A DNA stretch of 64,000 nucleotides, from contig NNSG01000006.1 of NCBI GenBank assembly GCA_002256485.1, positions 1-64,000 on the forward strand, in the 5' to 3' direction. The position numbers and the translations under genes are program-made. This document shows, one piece after another, positions 7,930-17,328 of this stretch (position 1 is its first letter; every line of letters starts with the position of its first letter). The stretch is from Fidelibacterota bacterium 408169 (GTDB taxonomy: Bacteria > Fidelibacterota > Marinisomatia > Marinisomatales > TCS55). The notes below the pieces were generated by a model. That model searched no databases, was not told where the DNA came from, and saw nothing but the letters and a program-made list of their open reading frames with translations.

Positions 7930-9684
7930 AACCAGCTTATCTCCTCTCTGTATTAAAACAGAAACCTCTTGACCTTTCTTTAATTCTCCCAATCTAGACA
8001 TATAATCATATATATCCCTCACTTCCTTACCATTAATCTCAAGAATAGCATCTCCCCCCACCATACCAGCGTTTGCCGCTGGACCATCAGGGCGCACACC
8101 GTCAATAGCGAACCCTCTTCCAGAAGAAGTATATGAAGGTATAACACCCATAGAAACTTTAAAACTTCTCCTTCCGGAAGCGCGTTCCTTCGATCCGGAT
8201 TCAGTAAAGAGAGGTTTCTCTTCTTGATTTGATAAAGTAACCACAACATCATATACGAGATCAAGCACCTGTTTTTCTCCTTCAACATTTATCTTTTCCC
8301 AATCATCGGTGGGCTTATGATAGTCTTCGTGGCTTCCAGTGAAAAAGAATAAAACAGGTGATTTTTTAGCATAGAAACTGCTGTGGTCGCTAGGCCCATA
8401 TCCACCCCTGTTATATGAAAGCTTCAAGTTATGTATAATTTTTAGAGAATCTAAAAGAGGTTCAAAAAGAGGCGACGTGCCCGTACCGCCGACAGACAAA
8501 GACGATTCCTTCATTCTACCAACCATATCCATATTTACCATTGCAGTAACATTATCAAATTCGACAGTAGGATTATTTACAAAATATTTAGACCCGATCA
8601 GCCCTTTTTCTTCCGCATCGAACGCAATAAAGAGCAAGCCTCTTTTTAGAGCACCCGGAATGCTCCCCAGTTTTTCTGCCAATTCCAATAAACCGGTTAC
8701 GCCGGAAGCGTTATCATCAGCACCATTGTGAATTGCATGTACGTCAGGTTTAAGAGAGCCGCTTTCACCCCCCCCAAAACCCAGATGATCCATATGTGCA
8801 CCAATGACCACCAGTTCTTTTGTGGATCCATCTCCGGGGAGTAACCCAACAACATTTATACCTTTTACGGATTTTTCTCTTAAACCAATTTGTGTAGAAA
8901 CAGAAAAACCAGTTTCAAAAGAAGCAGTTGTTTTATTATCATCAATTGAAATCTGCAGTTGTTTTAAAGAAACCCCGTCCGCTAATAACTGCTCTGCTAT
9001 TTCTTGCGAAATGTGTAAAGCTGCAATTCTGTCTTGGTTTGATGAACGAGAAAAATGAAGCGCTGTTAATTCGTTTTGGTCTTCATCATCAAAACGATTA
9101 ACAAACAATATTCCAATAGCACCATTGTCTCTTGCCCCAATATATTTTTTTCGCATAGCCGAATAATCAGCATAAGCAGAATGAGGACTGCTACCATCAG
9201 GGCTGCCGCGAAAAACTAGCACCCAACGATCTTTAACGTTAATATTCTTATAGTCATTCCAAGAAACACTGTCTTCGACACTAAAACCATAACCAACAAA
9301 CACGACGGAAGCATCGGTCTTACCTGTTCCTGAAAACCCTAATGGCATATAATCTTTTTTTACCCGAAACGTTTGTTTAGTTTCATTTATTTTAAACCGA
9401 TTGTACCCAGAGATTGAAATGCCATCAGCAAACTCAAATAATTGTTTATAGTGTTTATTTCCAGCAGGTAATAATCCAGATTGTTTCCAGTTCTTTTCTA
9501 TATATTGTACGGCTTTTTTATAACCAGCCGTCCCTGGGTGTCGCCCTTTTAATTTGTCTGATGATAAAAACTGAATATGGTCTCGAATTTCTTCAGCTGT
9601 AATGTTAATATTATCACTACCTGTCTTACCGGATTTTGCAGACAGGGAGGAGATTAATAAAATAATTGTTATAAGCTTAATCAT
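7909..9684 (-). CDS. Secreted M28-family aminopeptidase with PA and PDZ domains
   Basis: This 591-residue exported zinc peptidase probably trims peptides from the N-terminus in the periplasm or outside the cell. It has a signal peptide (LITIILLISSLSA) and a PA-domain insert at about 110-235. The di-zinc M28 core shows the expected ligands in order: GAHMDHLG (His), NGADDNASG (Asp), DAEEKGLIGS (Glu-Glu), MVNMDMVGR (Asp) and the late His in GSHEDYHKP. A C-terminal PDZ domain (about 510-591; DGPAANAGMVGGDAILEINGK) is a common addition in FCB members. It stands alone on the minus strand and is divergent from apaG. Confidence 0.9.
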   Translation of the reverse strand: MIKLITIILLISSLSAKSGKTGSDNINITAEEIRDHIQFLSSDKLKGRHPGTAGYKKAVQYIEKNWKQSGLLPAGNKHYKQLFEFADGISISGYNRFKINETKQTFRVKKDYMPLGFSGTGKTDASVVFVGYGFSVEDSVSWNDYKNINVKDRWVLVFRGSPDGSSPHSAYADYSAMRKKYIGARDNGAIGILFVNRFDDEDQNELTALHFSRSSNQDRIAALHISQEIAEQLLADGVSLKQLQISIDDNKTTASFETGFSVSTQIGLREKSVKGINVVGLLPGDGSTKELVVIGAHMDHLGFGGGESGSLKPDVHAIHNGADDNASGVTGLLELAEKLGSIPGALKRGLLFIAFDAEEKGLIGSKYFVNNPTVEFDNVTAMVNMDMVGRMKESSLSVGGTGTSPLFEPLLDSLKIIHNLKLSYNRGGYGPSDHSSFYAKKSPVLFFFTGSHEDYHKPTDDWEKINVEGEKQVLDLVYDVVVTLSNQEEKPLFTESGSKERASGRRSFKVSMGVIPSYTSSGRGFAIDGVRPDGPAANAGMVGGDAILEINGKEVRDIYDYMSRLGELKKGQEVSVLIQRGDKLVSLLLKL

Positions 9685-9750
9685 GTTTAACTCCGTTGGT
9701 TTGGTGGGGTAAATTAATAGTTGTTGAAATTAAAAATTTAGGAAATTATC

Positions 9751-10134
9751 GTGTCAAATTTACTTACCAAAGGAATAAATATCCAGGTGGAACCTGAATA
9801 CATCCCCCAGCGCTCTGACCCGACAAAGCCTATTTATTATTTTGCCTATCATATTACGATAACAAATGAATCTGAAAAAATAATTCAACTTATAAGTCGT
9901 TACTGGCATATCACAGATTCTAACGGGAACGTAGAAGAAATTCGTGGACCTGGAGTGGTTGGAAAACAACCAAAGTTGAAAAAGGGAGAGCTCTTCAAAT
10001 ATACAAGTTTTTGTCCCCTTCCAACAGAATTTGGAGTAATGTATGGTGCTTTTCGGATGGTGAGAGACAGCGGAGACTCCTTCAACGCGAGAATAAAACC
10101 CTTTAAACTTGCCGTTCCGTTTTCGGTTAATTAA
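9751..10134 (+). CDS. apaG: ApaG-domain protein
   Basis: The protein is 127 residues, the usual ApaG length. It has the family core: YHITITNESEK, the WHITDSNGNVEEIRGPGVVG block with its GPGVVGKQP turn, and FKYTSFCPL with GVMYGAFRMV. ApaG folds as an FN3-like beta-sandwich and has been linked to Co/Mg homeostasis; its biochemical role is not settled. The start is a GTG. The gene is 35 bases upstream of pyruvate kinase and probably co-transcribed with it. Confidence 0.93.
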   Translation: MSNLLTKGINIQVEPEYIPQRSDPTKPIYYFAYHITITNESEKIIQLISRYWHITDSNGNVEEIRGPGVVGKQPKLKKGELFKYTSFCPLPTEFGVMYGAFRMVRDSGDSFNARIKPFKLAVPFSVN

Positions 10135-10169
10135 TTACCCACAAAACAATTTAACAGAAAAAAATTAAT

Positions 10170-11579
10170 ATGATGATTCAAAACAGAACCAAAATTATTG
10201 CAACCGTTGGTCCGGCTTGCATACAAAACTCTACCTTGAAAAAAATGGTATTAGCCGGAACAAACGCTTTTAGGGTAAATATGTCTCATGGCAGCCAAAA
10301 GGATAAAAAAGAAATTATTCAACAAATTAAACAGCTGAAAACACCCAATGGAGAACGACCGTGTATTATAGCAGATTTGGCAGGGCCAAAAATTCGAGTG
10401 AGAAACATTTCCCGGGAATTTGAAATCAAAAAGAAAGACACAGTCTTCATCAGCAGCGATGAATCAGAAGCAGAAAACACAATTATTGTTTCAAATGGAA
10501 TAAAATTTTCAAAAGTCAAAAAAGGAGCAAGTATAAAAATTAATGATGGGCGTATTCAGCTAAAAGTTGAGCAAAAGCTTTCCCCAACACTTTTACAATG
10601 TATTACAGCTATTGGCGGAAAAATTGAAAAAGGGAAAGGTGTAAATTTTCCCGGGATTACGCTTCAGCTAACCGCCCTTACCAATCAAGACCATAAAGAT
10701 TTAAAATTGGCAATAAACGAAAAAGTGGATTGGATTGCTCTGTCCTTTGTTCGTTCTGCTAATGACAAAGCTGAAATAGACAGAGAATTGAAAAAACGAA
10801 ACACGAATATTCCTATTATAGCAAAAATTGAAAAATGGGAAGCGCTTCAAGATCTCGATGCTATTATAAATAAATTTGATGCAGTTATGGTTGCCCGGGG
10901 AGACTTGGGAGTTGAAACACCTCCGGAACAAGTTCCGCTTGTTCAAAAAAAGATAATTAAACAGGCTAATAAAAAAGGTAAACCGGTCATTATTGCCACA
11001 CAAATGTTGGAATCCATGATGAGCGAACCTATTCCTACACGGGCAGAAGTGAGCGACATAGCCAATGCTATTTTTGATGGAGCAGATGCATTGATGGTTA
11101 CGGGCGAGACTGCAATAGGAAGCCATCCCATTGCAGTGGTTAAAGTTCTAAAAAAAGTAATACTTGAAACGGAAAAAACAATTGATTTTAATATGGTGCG
11201 ACAATCCATAGGCCTACAAAACACAGCTGATGCGATCAGTCATGCCACATGCCAAGTTGCACAAGACCTTGCTGTGGATTGTATTATTACAATGACTCAC
11301 AGTGGAAGCACAGCGAGAATGATATCGCGGTATCGCCCTAACGGACGAGTAATGGCTCTAACTCCGATAGAACGGACGTGCCGTCAATTAGCCATCGTCT
11401 GGGGAATTTCTCCATTTAAGATAATAGAATATAAAAACACAGAGGACATCACGATGATAATAGAAGAAGAACTGCTTTCTAAAAGAATTATAAAACCGGG
11501 GAAACAATATATAATTACCGGAGGCGTTCCGGTCGGCGTACCCGGAACCACAAATTATCTTTCAATACAGAGGGCATGA
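10170..11579 (+). CDS. pyk: Pyruvate kinase
   Basis: The enzyme converts phosphoenolpyruvate and ADP to pyruvate and ATP in glycolysis. The 469-residue sequence begins with the canonical TKIIATVGPAC, has FRVNMSHG, the barrel strand IIAKIEKWEAL carrying the catalytic Lys, MVARGDLGVE, and the signature VIIATQMLESMM ... PTRAEVSDIANAIFDGADALMVTGETAIG. The C-terminal allosteric domain is present (TMTHSGSTARMISRYRP) but short. The start could be either of two adjacent ATGs. Its stop overlaps the start of pyruvate phosphate dikinase in an ATGA arrangement, which implies translational coupling. Confidence 0.96.
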   Translation: MMIQNRTKIIATVGPACIQNSTLKKMVLAGTNAFRVNMSHGSQKDKKEIIQQIKQLKTPNGERPCIIADLAGPKIRVRNISREFEIKKKDTVFISSDESEAENTIIVSNGIKFSKVKKGASIKINDGRIQLKVEQKLSPTLLQCITAIGGKIEKGKGVNFPGITLQLTALTNQDHKDLKLAINEKVDWIALSFVRSANDKAEIDRELKKRNTNIPIIAKIEKWEALQDLDAIINKFDAVMVARGDLGVETPPEQVPLVQKKIIKQANKKGKPVIIATQMLESMMSEPIPTRAEVSDIANAIFDGADALMVTGETAIGSHPIAVVKVLKKVILETEKTIDFNMVRQSIGLQNTADAISHATCQVAQDLAVDCIITMTHSGSTARMISRYRPNGRVMALTPIERTCRQLAIVWGISPFKIIEYKNTEDITMIIEEELLSKRIIKPGKQYIITGGVPVGVPGTTNYLSIQRA

Positions 11580-14272
11580 TGAAATACGTTTATCATTTTA
11601 GTAATGGGTCAGCAGATGGTTCATCAGAAATGAAGAATCTATTAGGCGGGAAAGGCGCAAATTTGGCAGAAATGGCAAAGTTAAAATTACCGGTGCCACC
11701 GGGATTTACAGTCAGCACAGATGTGTGCACACATTATTACGATCACAACCAAACATTTCCGGATGTATTGGAAGAACAAGTATTATCAGCGCTGAAGTCC
11801 GTGGAAAATGAAATGGGAAAAACGTTTGGAGACGAAGACGATCCCCTTCTTGTTTCTGTTCGCTCCGGGGCGAGGGCGTCCATGCCGGGAATGATGGAAA
11901 CGGTATTAAATCTCGGCCTAACATCTAAAACAATACCCGGTCTTATTAAACAGACGAATAACCTGCGGTTTGTGTACGATGCGTATCGTCGTTTGATTAT
12001 GATGTATTCTGATGTGGTGATGGAAAAAGCAGGAGGTATTGAACCGGAAGATGGAGGTGGAATCCGCAGGAGATTGGAAAACATTTTGGATAAACATAAA
12101 GAATCTAACGGATACACATCCGATACAGATTTAACCGGTGACGATTGGAAACTCATGTCGGAATTATTTAAAGAAGAAATTAAAAACACGTTAGGACATG
12201 ATTTTCCGGACGATCCCATGGAGCAACTTTGGGGCGGTGTAGAATCAGTGTTCAGAAGTTGGAACGGAACAAGAGCAGTCAATTATCGTCGGATAGAAAA
12301 TATCCCGGACGAATGGGGAACAGCGGTTAATGTACAAGTCATGGTTTTTGGGAACACCGGAGACAGCAGCGCAACCGGCGTCGCCTTTACGCGAAATCCT
12401 GCCACAGGTGAAAATAAGTTTTTTGGTGAATGGTTAACCAACGCCCAAGGCGAAGATGTTGTTGCAGGAACTCGGACACCCAATCCCTTAAGCGAGGAAA
12501 TTAAAACACAGGACACGGAACACCTGCCGTCGTTGGAAACATCTATGCCGACATTGTATGAGCAATTGGCGGAGATCCGCACAACGCTGGAAAATCACTA
12601 TACCGATATGCAGGACATTGAATTTACCATTCAGGAAGGTCGTCTGTGGATGCTGCAAACCAGAACGGGAAAACGCAATGGCGCTGCCGCAATCAAAATA
12701 GCTGTGGATATGGCCAATGAAGGATTGATTGACAAGAAAACGGCATTGATGAGAGTGAACCCTGAACAATTGGATGAATTGCTTCATCCTGCCCTTGATC
12801 CGGAAAGTGAAAATACGGCAACATTGCTGGCAAAAGGTCTCCCGGCAGGTCCCGGCGGCGCTTCAGGAAGAATTGTGTTTACGGCCAACGATGCGGAGCG
12901 CTGGAAAAGTGATGGTGAAAAAGTTATTCTTGTTCGCGAAGAAACATCGCCGGAAGATGTTCATGGTATGCACGCTGCTGAAGCGATTCTGACTGCTAAA
13001 GGCGGAATGACATCCCACGCTGCGCTTGTGGCTCGGGGTTGGGGAAAATGCTGTATTGTAGGATGCGGCGCACTGCAAATCGATTTGGCAAAGCGGGAAA
13101 TTCATGTAAACGGCGTTGAATTAAAAGAAGGCGATTGGATTACAATGAACGGGACGATTGGTAAAATTTATGAAGGGCAACTTAATCTTATTCCGTCTGA
13201 TCCTGAAAAACACCATGAATATAAATCACTTATGAAATGGGCTGATGAAGTACGCACATTGAAAATCCGTACCAATGCTGACAGCCCGGATGACGCTGCT
13301 CAAGCAAGAGCATTCGGTGCACAGGGAATTGGGTTATGCCGAACAGAACACATGTTTTTTGACGAAGAACGTATTCTGGCTGTTCGCAAAATGATTTTAG
13401 CAGACAACACGGATGACAAGCGCTCGGCAGTCATGGAACTTCTTCCGTTTCAGAAAAAAGACTTCAAAGGCATCTTAGCTGCCATGGAAAACCTTCCGGT
13501 AACCATACGGCTTTTAGATCCGCCTCTACATGAATTTATGACATTATCCGACGACCAAATGGCAGAGTTAGCAGAAAGCGTTGGAGTTGAAAAAAGTGAC
13601 GTTGCAAAACGAGTCGCCGAACTTCATGAACTAAACCCCATGCTTGGCCATCGCGGTTGTCGTTTGGGAGTTGCCTATCCCGAGATAACAGAAATGCAGG
13701 CAAGAGCTATTATTGAAGCAGCCGTTGAGCTTACACAAGAAGGCAAAACAGTTTATCCGGAAATTATGATTCCGCTTGTTGGAACCGTTACCGAATATCA
13801 GAACCAAGAAAAAATCATCCGTTCAGTGGCAGAATCCATATTGTCGGAAACCAATGTAGAACTTAACTATACCGTTGGAACCATGATTGAATTACCGAGA
13901 GCCTGTTTAACAGCGGATGAAATTGCGGAATATGCGGAATTCTTCAGCTTCGGCACGAATGACCTAACCCAAACAACCTATGGATTCAGCCGTGATGATA
14001 TTGGCGGTTTCTTGCCGGAATATCTGGATAATAAAATATTGGCGCACGACCCCTTCCAAAGTCTGGACATAAAAGGAGTTGGGAAATTAGTGTCAATGGC
14101 TGTTGAGCTTGGTCGAGGTGTAAACTCCGGTTTAAAAATAGGTATTTGCGGTGAACATGGCGGCGACCCTGCAAGTATAGAATTTTGCTATAGCAATGGA
14201 TTGGATTATGTAAGTTGTTCTCCATACCGTGTGCCAATTGCCCGGCTGGCAGCTGCCCAGGCGTCAGTTTAA
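11576..14272 (+). CDS. ppdK: Pyruvate, phosphate dikinase
   Basis: The enzyme interconverts pyruvate + ATP + Pi and PEP + AMP + PPi. At 898 residues it is of normal length. It has the N-terminal ATP-grasp part (LLGGKGANLAEMAKL; VSVRSGARASMPGMMETVLNLG), the phospho-His domain with GGMTSHAALVARGWG (His481 by count), and the C-terminal PEP-binding TIM barrel (GIGLCRTEHMFF, FSFGTNDLTQTTYGFSRDD, GICGEHGGDPASIEF with the catalytic Cys). It overlaps pyk by 4 bases. Making opposing PEP/pyruvate enzymes from one message suggests flux is set by metabolites rather than transcription. Confidence 0.97.
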   Translation: MMKYVYHFSNGSADGSSEMKNLLGGKGANLAEMAKLKLPVPPGFTVSTDVCTHYYDHNQTFPDVLEEQVLSALKSVENEMGKTFGDEDDPLLVSVRSGARASMPGMMETVLNLGLTSKTIPGLIKQTNNLRFVYDAYRRLIMMYSDVVMEKAGGIEPEDGGGIRRRLENILDKHKESNGYTSDTDLTGDDWKLMSELFKEEIKNTLGHDFPDDPMEQLWGGVESVFRSWNGTRAVNYRRIENIPDEWGTAVNVQVMVFGNTGDSSATGVAFTRNPATGENKFFGEWLTNAQGEDVVAGTRTPNPLSEEIKTQDTEHLPSLETSMPTLYEQLAEIRTTLENHYTDMQDIEFTIQEGRLWMLQTRTGKRNGAAAIKIAVDMANEGLIDKKTALMRVNPEQLDELLHPALDPESENTATLLAKGLPAGPGGASGRIVFTANDAERWKSDGEKVILVREETSPEDVHGMHAAEAILTAKGGMTSHAALVARGWGKCCIVGCGALQIDLAKREIHVNGVELKEGDWITMNGTIGKIYEGQLNLIPSDPEKHHEYKSLMKWADEVRTLKIRTNADSPDDAAQARAFGAQGIGLCRTEHMFFDEERILAVRKMILADNTDDKRSAVMELLPFQKKDFKGILAAMENLPVTIRLLDPPLHEFMTLSDDQMAELAESVGVEKSDVAKRVAELHELNPMLGHRGCRLGVAYPEITEMQARAIIEAAVELTQEGKTVYPEIMIPLVGTVTEYQNQEKIIRSVAESILSETNVELNYTVGTMIELPRACLTADEIAEYAEFFSFGTNDLTQTTYGFSRDDIGGFLPEYLDNKILAHDPFQSLDIKGVGKLVSMAVELGRGVNSGLKIGICGEHGGDPASIEFCYSNGLDYVSCSPYRVPIARLAAAQASV

Positions 14273-14514
14273 TTTCATTCGTTAGCGGAAGGTTGTTTTT
14301 GCTAATAGCCGGAGATTATTAATCTCTTTACAATAATGGGTGCAAGGAGATTACCCCGACCTCATATTTAGGTACAGTGACAGCAGGATTGTAAACTTTG
14401 GTTTCTGTCGAAGCGATGCAATAACCATATATGTTTTTTAATAAAAATAAAAGCAAACAAGAGATTTTTCATCGAAATATGTTCCTCCCTGGTCGTGTGA
14501 TTTCCACCAAATTA

Positions 14515-15708
14515 TTATGTTCTGAACAGGGTCTCTTCTCTGTTAAACCATCGGACGCAACCCCAGACAGCTACCCCGGCTAAGAAAAACAGGGAAAGAT
14601 AAACCTCCACCAGATGTAGCGGATTTATTGTCCCGGCTAACAGATCTTTGCTGGCAAGAGAAACATTTAAAATGGGAACTAAGGCCGTTATGGCATCCAA
14701 TTCAATTCCCGGCAACAATCCAATAATAACAGGTATTATAATAATCATATTTGCCGGTCCAATGATACTCTGCGCCTCTTTAAATGATTTCGCATAGATG
14801 GAAATACTTAAGATCGTTGCGGCAAAAAATATGGCAATCGGTATAACCAACGTCAGGATTGTAACAATTATTTTAAAACCCAACATATCCATAATCACCG
14901 CTAACATATCAGCGGGAATATCTTCAATCATCTGAATAGCCACATAAATACCAAGTATGGCAATCAATGCCGTAATAATCCCGGATAATGACACAACCCC
15001 CAGTTTGCCCAGGACAATTTGCAGGCGATTTGCCGGACTGGACAATAATGTTTCAAGTGTTCCACGTTCTTTTTCTCCCGCACCCAAATCGATTCCCGGA
15101 TACATGGTTCCCATAAAACTGAATATAATAAACATGTAAGGCAGGTATCCCCCCGCTATTTTCCCGATTCGCTCCTGTACGGAAGAAACATCATTCTCAA
15201 CGATAGCTACGGCATCGAATAAATCTTTATCCAGACCAAGCCGGGCAACCCGTTCTTCGACAATTTGTTCATTATAAGAATCGATGAGATCCGCCATCCG
15301 TTTAATGGCGCTCCCATATGCGTCTGATGATTTAAAATAGATTTCAATATTGCCTTGATGGTCGGATTCTATATTTGTGTGAAAGTCAGAGCGAACAATG
15401 ACCGCCCCATCTATTTCCTCTGATTCAATACCGGCGGCGATACTGTCTTCGGGAAAGTTGTCGATTAATACAATTTTTTCACCCTCTTCGAAAATTTGAT
15501 ATAATTGGGAAGCATTTTCTTTTCCTAAAAAAGCGACTCGAATTTCCTTGGCTTTCGCTTTTTCAATTTGAGCCCGCTGTATTTTCATAACACCTACAAT
15601 GAGCATTGGAGTCACAACCATAGGAACAATTATCATCATGATGATTGTTCTGCGATCTCTGAGAATATCTTTTAGTTCTTTTTTAAATATGGTAATAAAT
15701 TGATTCAT
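14515..15708 (-). CDS. ABC-2 type permease, NatB-like
   Basis: This 397-residue protein has one N-terminal membrane helix (IIMMIIVPMVVTPMLIVGVM), a large extracytoplasmic domain of about 150 residues (DNFPEDSIAAG ... DGAVIVRSDF) and five or six C-terminal helices, the layout of the NatB/YhaP branch of ABC-2 exporters. The phrase GERERGTLETLL-like (GEKERGTLETLLSSP) is a family hallmark. It overlaps the ATPase gene upstream by 4 bases, so the two form one exporter. NatAB exports Na+ in Bacillus; the substrate here cannot be read from sequence. Confidence 0.85.
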   Translation of the reverse strand: MNQFITIFKKELKDILRDRRTIIMMIIVPMVVTPMLIVGVMKIQRAQIEKAKAKEIRVAFLGKENASQLYQIFEEGEKIVLIDNFPEDSIAAGIESEEIDGAVIVRSDFHTNIESDHQGNIEIYFKSSDAYGSAIKRMADLIDSYNEQIVEERVARLGLDKDLFDAVAIVENDVSSVQERIGKIAGGYLPYMFIIFSFMGTMYPGIDLGAGEKERGTLETLLSSPANRLQIVLGKLGVVSLSGIITALIAILGIYVAIQMIEDIPADMLAVIMDMLGFKIIVTILTLVIPIAIFFAATILSISIYAKSFKEAQSIIGPANMIIIIPVIIGLLPGIELDAITALVPILNVSLASKDLLAGTINPLHLVEVYLSLFFLAGVAVWGCVRWFNREETLFRT

Positions 15709-16478
15709 GATGCCTCCTCCGTCATATGGATAAATTCATCTTCGAAATTGTCGTACGTCATTTGAGATTCAAACGTTTCAAGTGTTCCGCTGAAAAATAA
15801 TCGCCCCTGATGAATAATTGCAATATCATCGCACAGTAATTTGATTTCTTCCATACGGTGAGTGGAAAAGAGGATTGTTTTCCCTTCTTCCCGGCATGTG
15901 CGAATCAATTCGATAATTCTTCGTGATGTCATTACATCGAGGCCGGCTGTGGGTTCATCAAAGATGACAACATCGGGATTATGTATTATGGTTCTGGCAA
16001 TGGATGTTTTCTGTTTCATTCCGGTACTGAGTCGAGCAATGCGACGATTGGCAAAATCGTGCATATCAAGAACATCAAAAAGCTGATCCCGTCTGGATTT
16101 AAATTCATTCACACCCATTCCCTGGAGATCTGCAATGTACTGAACCATTTCATTCGGCGTAAGACGGTCATATAAAGCTGTTTGACCCGTCATAAATCCA
16201 ATTTTCTCCCGGACCTTTTGAGGATGGGTTTGTGTATCAAACCCGGAGACGGTTATATTCCCGGATGTGGGTTTTAACATAGTGGCAACCATGCGAAGGG
16301 TGGTGGTTTTTCCTGCTCCGTTGGGACCCAACAATCCGAATACGCTTCCCGGAGGACACTGAAACCCAACATCATCCACAGCTGTTATTGTCTTTGCATT
16401 TCGAAAAGCGTCGCCCATTTCATTGCGGGACTTTTTGGTCAGCTTAAACTCCTTGGATACATGAGTTAATGTTATCAT
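15705..16478 (-). CDS. ABC transporter ATP-binding protein, NatA-like
   Basis: The 257-residue nucleotide-binding subunit has Walker A GPNGAGKTT, a Q-loop (FMTGQTALYDRLT), signature LSTGMKQK, Walker B VVIFDEPTAGLD and the H-loop FSTHRMEE. The LSTGMKQK signature is typical of the NatA/CcmA-type group that pairs with ABC-2 permeases, and the permease gene follows with a 4-base overlap. It also overlaps the upstream pirin gene by 4 bases, giving a tightly packed three-gene unit. Confidence 0.92.
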   Translation of the reverse strand: MITLTHVSKEFKLTKKSRNEMGDAFRNAKTITAVDDVGFQCPPGSVFGLLGPNGAGKTTTLRMVATMLKPTSGNITVSGFDTQTHPQKVREKIGFMTGQTALYDRLTPNEMVQYIADLQGMGVNEFKSRRDQLFDVLDMHDFANRRIARLSTGMKQKTSIARTIIHNPDVVIFDEPTAGLDVMTSRRIIELIRTCREEGKTILFSTHRMEEIKLLCDDIAIIHQGRLFFSGTLETFESQMTYDNFEDEFIHMTEEAS

Positions 16479-17302
16479 GATGTAAATTTCCCTTCTTGAT
16501 AGTCTGAAAAAGCCTGTAGGACTTCACCTCGCGTATTCATCACAAAGGGTCCGCCACGAGCGACCGGTTCGTTCAGAGGTTCGCCTGCGACGACAAGGCA
16601 TTGCACACCTTCATCGCCAGCGTTCAATTTTAGTTTTCCACGTTGATTAAAGACAACCAGTTTCCCAGCAGAGATTGTTTGATCAACCACAACACTACCT
16701 TCATAAATATAAATAAATGCATTCCAGCCATCGTCTATATCCATTTCTAGCTCCGCATTGCTTGTTAAATAAATATCATAATACAACATACCTGTGTGTG
16801 GTTTTCCGGGACCTGAAACACCATTAAATTCCCCTGATATAATTTTTACGGAACCACCTTCAACATTGACGACTGGAATATCTTCTGATGGAATATCTGC
16901 GTATGCCGGTTTAATCATTTTTTTTGTTTTTGGCAGATTCAACCAAAGTTGGAATCCACGAGCCAATCCATCGGTTTGAATGGGCATTTCGCTGTGGACA
17001 ATCCCGCGACCGGCGGTCATCCATTGAACGGAACCATCCCCTAACAGCCCTTCGTTTCCGGCGGAATCTTTGTGCTGCCATTTTCCATTTAACATATACG
17101 TAATGGTTTCAAATCCACGGTGGGGATGAGGCGGAAAACCGGCGATGTAGTCATCCGGGCTATTACTGCCAAATTCATCCAATAGGAGAAATGGGTCCAG
17201 TAGGTCCAACTCTGGACCGCCGATAATGCGAGTGAGATTTACTCCTGCACCGTCTGTTGTTTTCACGCCTTGGATAATCTGCTTGATAGGACGAACAGGC
17301 AT
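16475..17302 (-). CDS. Pirin-family protein (bicupin)
   Basis: The 275-residue protein has the pirin N-domain metal-site pattern HPHRGFETITYML with a downstream His and Glu (GRGIVHSEMP), preceded by FDPFLLLDEFGS. The C-terminal cupin is present (SAGKLVVFNQRGKLKL). Bacterial pirins are iron-binding; some have quercetinase activity and others act as regulators, so the function is uncertain. The gene is coupled to the exporter genes downstream and lies 26 bases after the aldehyde dehydrogenase gene, so all may share a transcript. Confidence 0.92.
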   Translation of the reverse strand: MPVRPIKQIIQGVKTTDGAGVNLTRIIGGPELDLLDPFLLLDEFGSNSPDDYIAGFPPHPHRGFETITYMLNGKWQHKDSAGNEGLLGDGSVQWMTAGRGIVHSEMPIQTDGLARGFQLWLNLPKTKKMIKPAYADIPSEDIPVVNVEGGSVKIISGEFNGVSGPGKPHTGMLYYDIYLTSNAELEMDIDDGWNAFIYIYEGSVVVDQTISAGKLVVFNQRGKLKLNAGDEGVQCLVVAGEPLNEPVARGGPFVMNTRGEVLQAFSDYQEGKFTS

Positions 17303-17328
17303 AATAGATTAAAAGATATAAATTACAA

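Noticed and set aside
10701-11126. Antisense ORF of 141 codons within pyk
   Set aside because: It lies wholly inside a well-supported pyruvate kinase gene on the other strand, has low-complexity Phe/Tyr/Asn-rich content and no family resemblance.
11743-12582. Antisense ORFs inside ppdK
   Set aside because: They mirror the coding frame of a complete ppdK gene; no independent evidence of coding.
14273-14514. Gap of about 240 bases after ppdK, checked for an RNA gene or small ORF
   Set aside because: A weak TTAGC/GCTAA pairing was seen but no terminator tract, tRNA-like fold or plausible coding frame.
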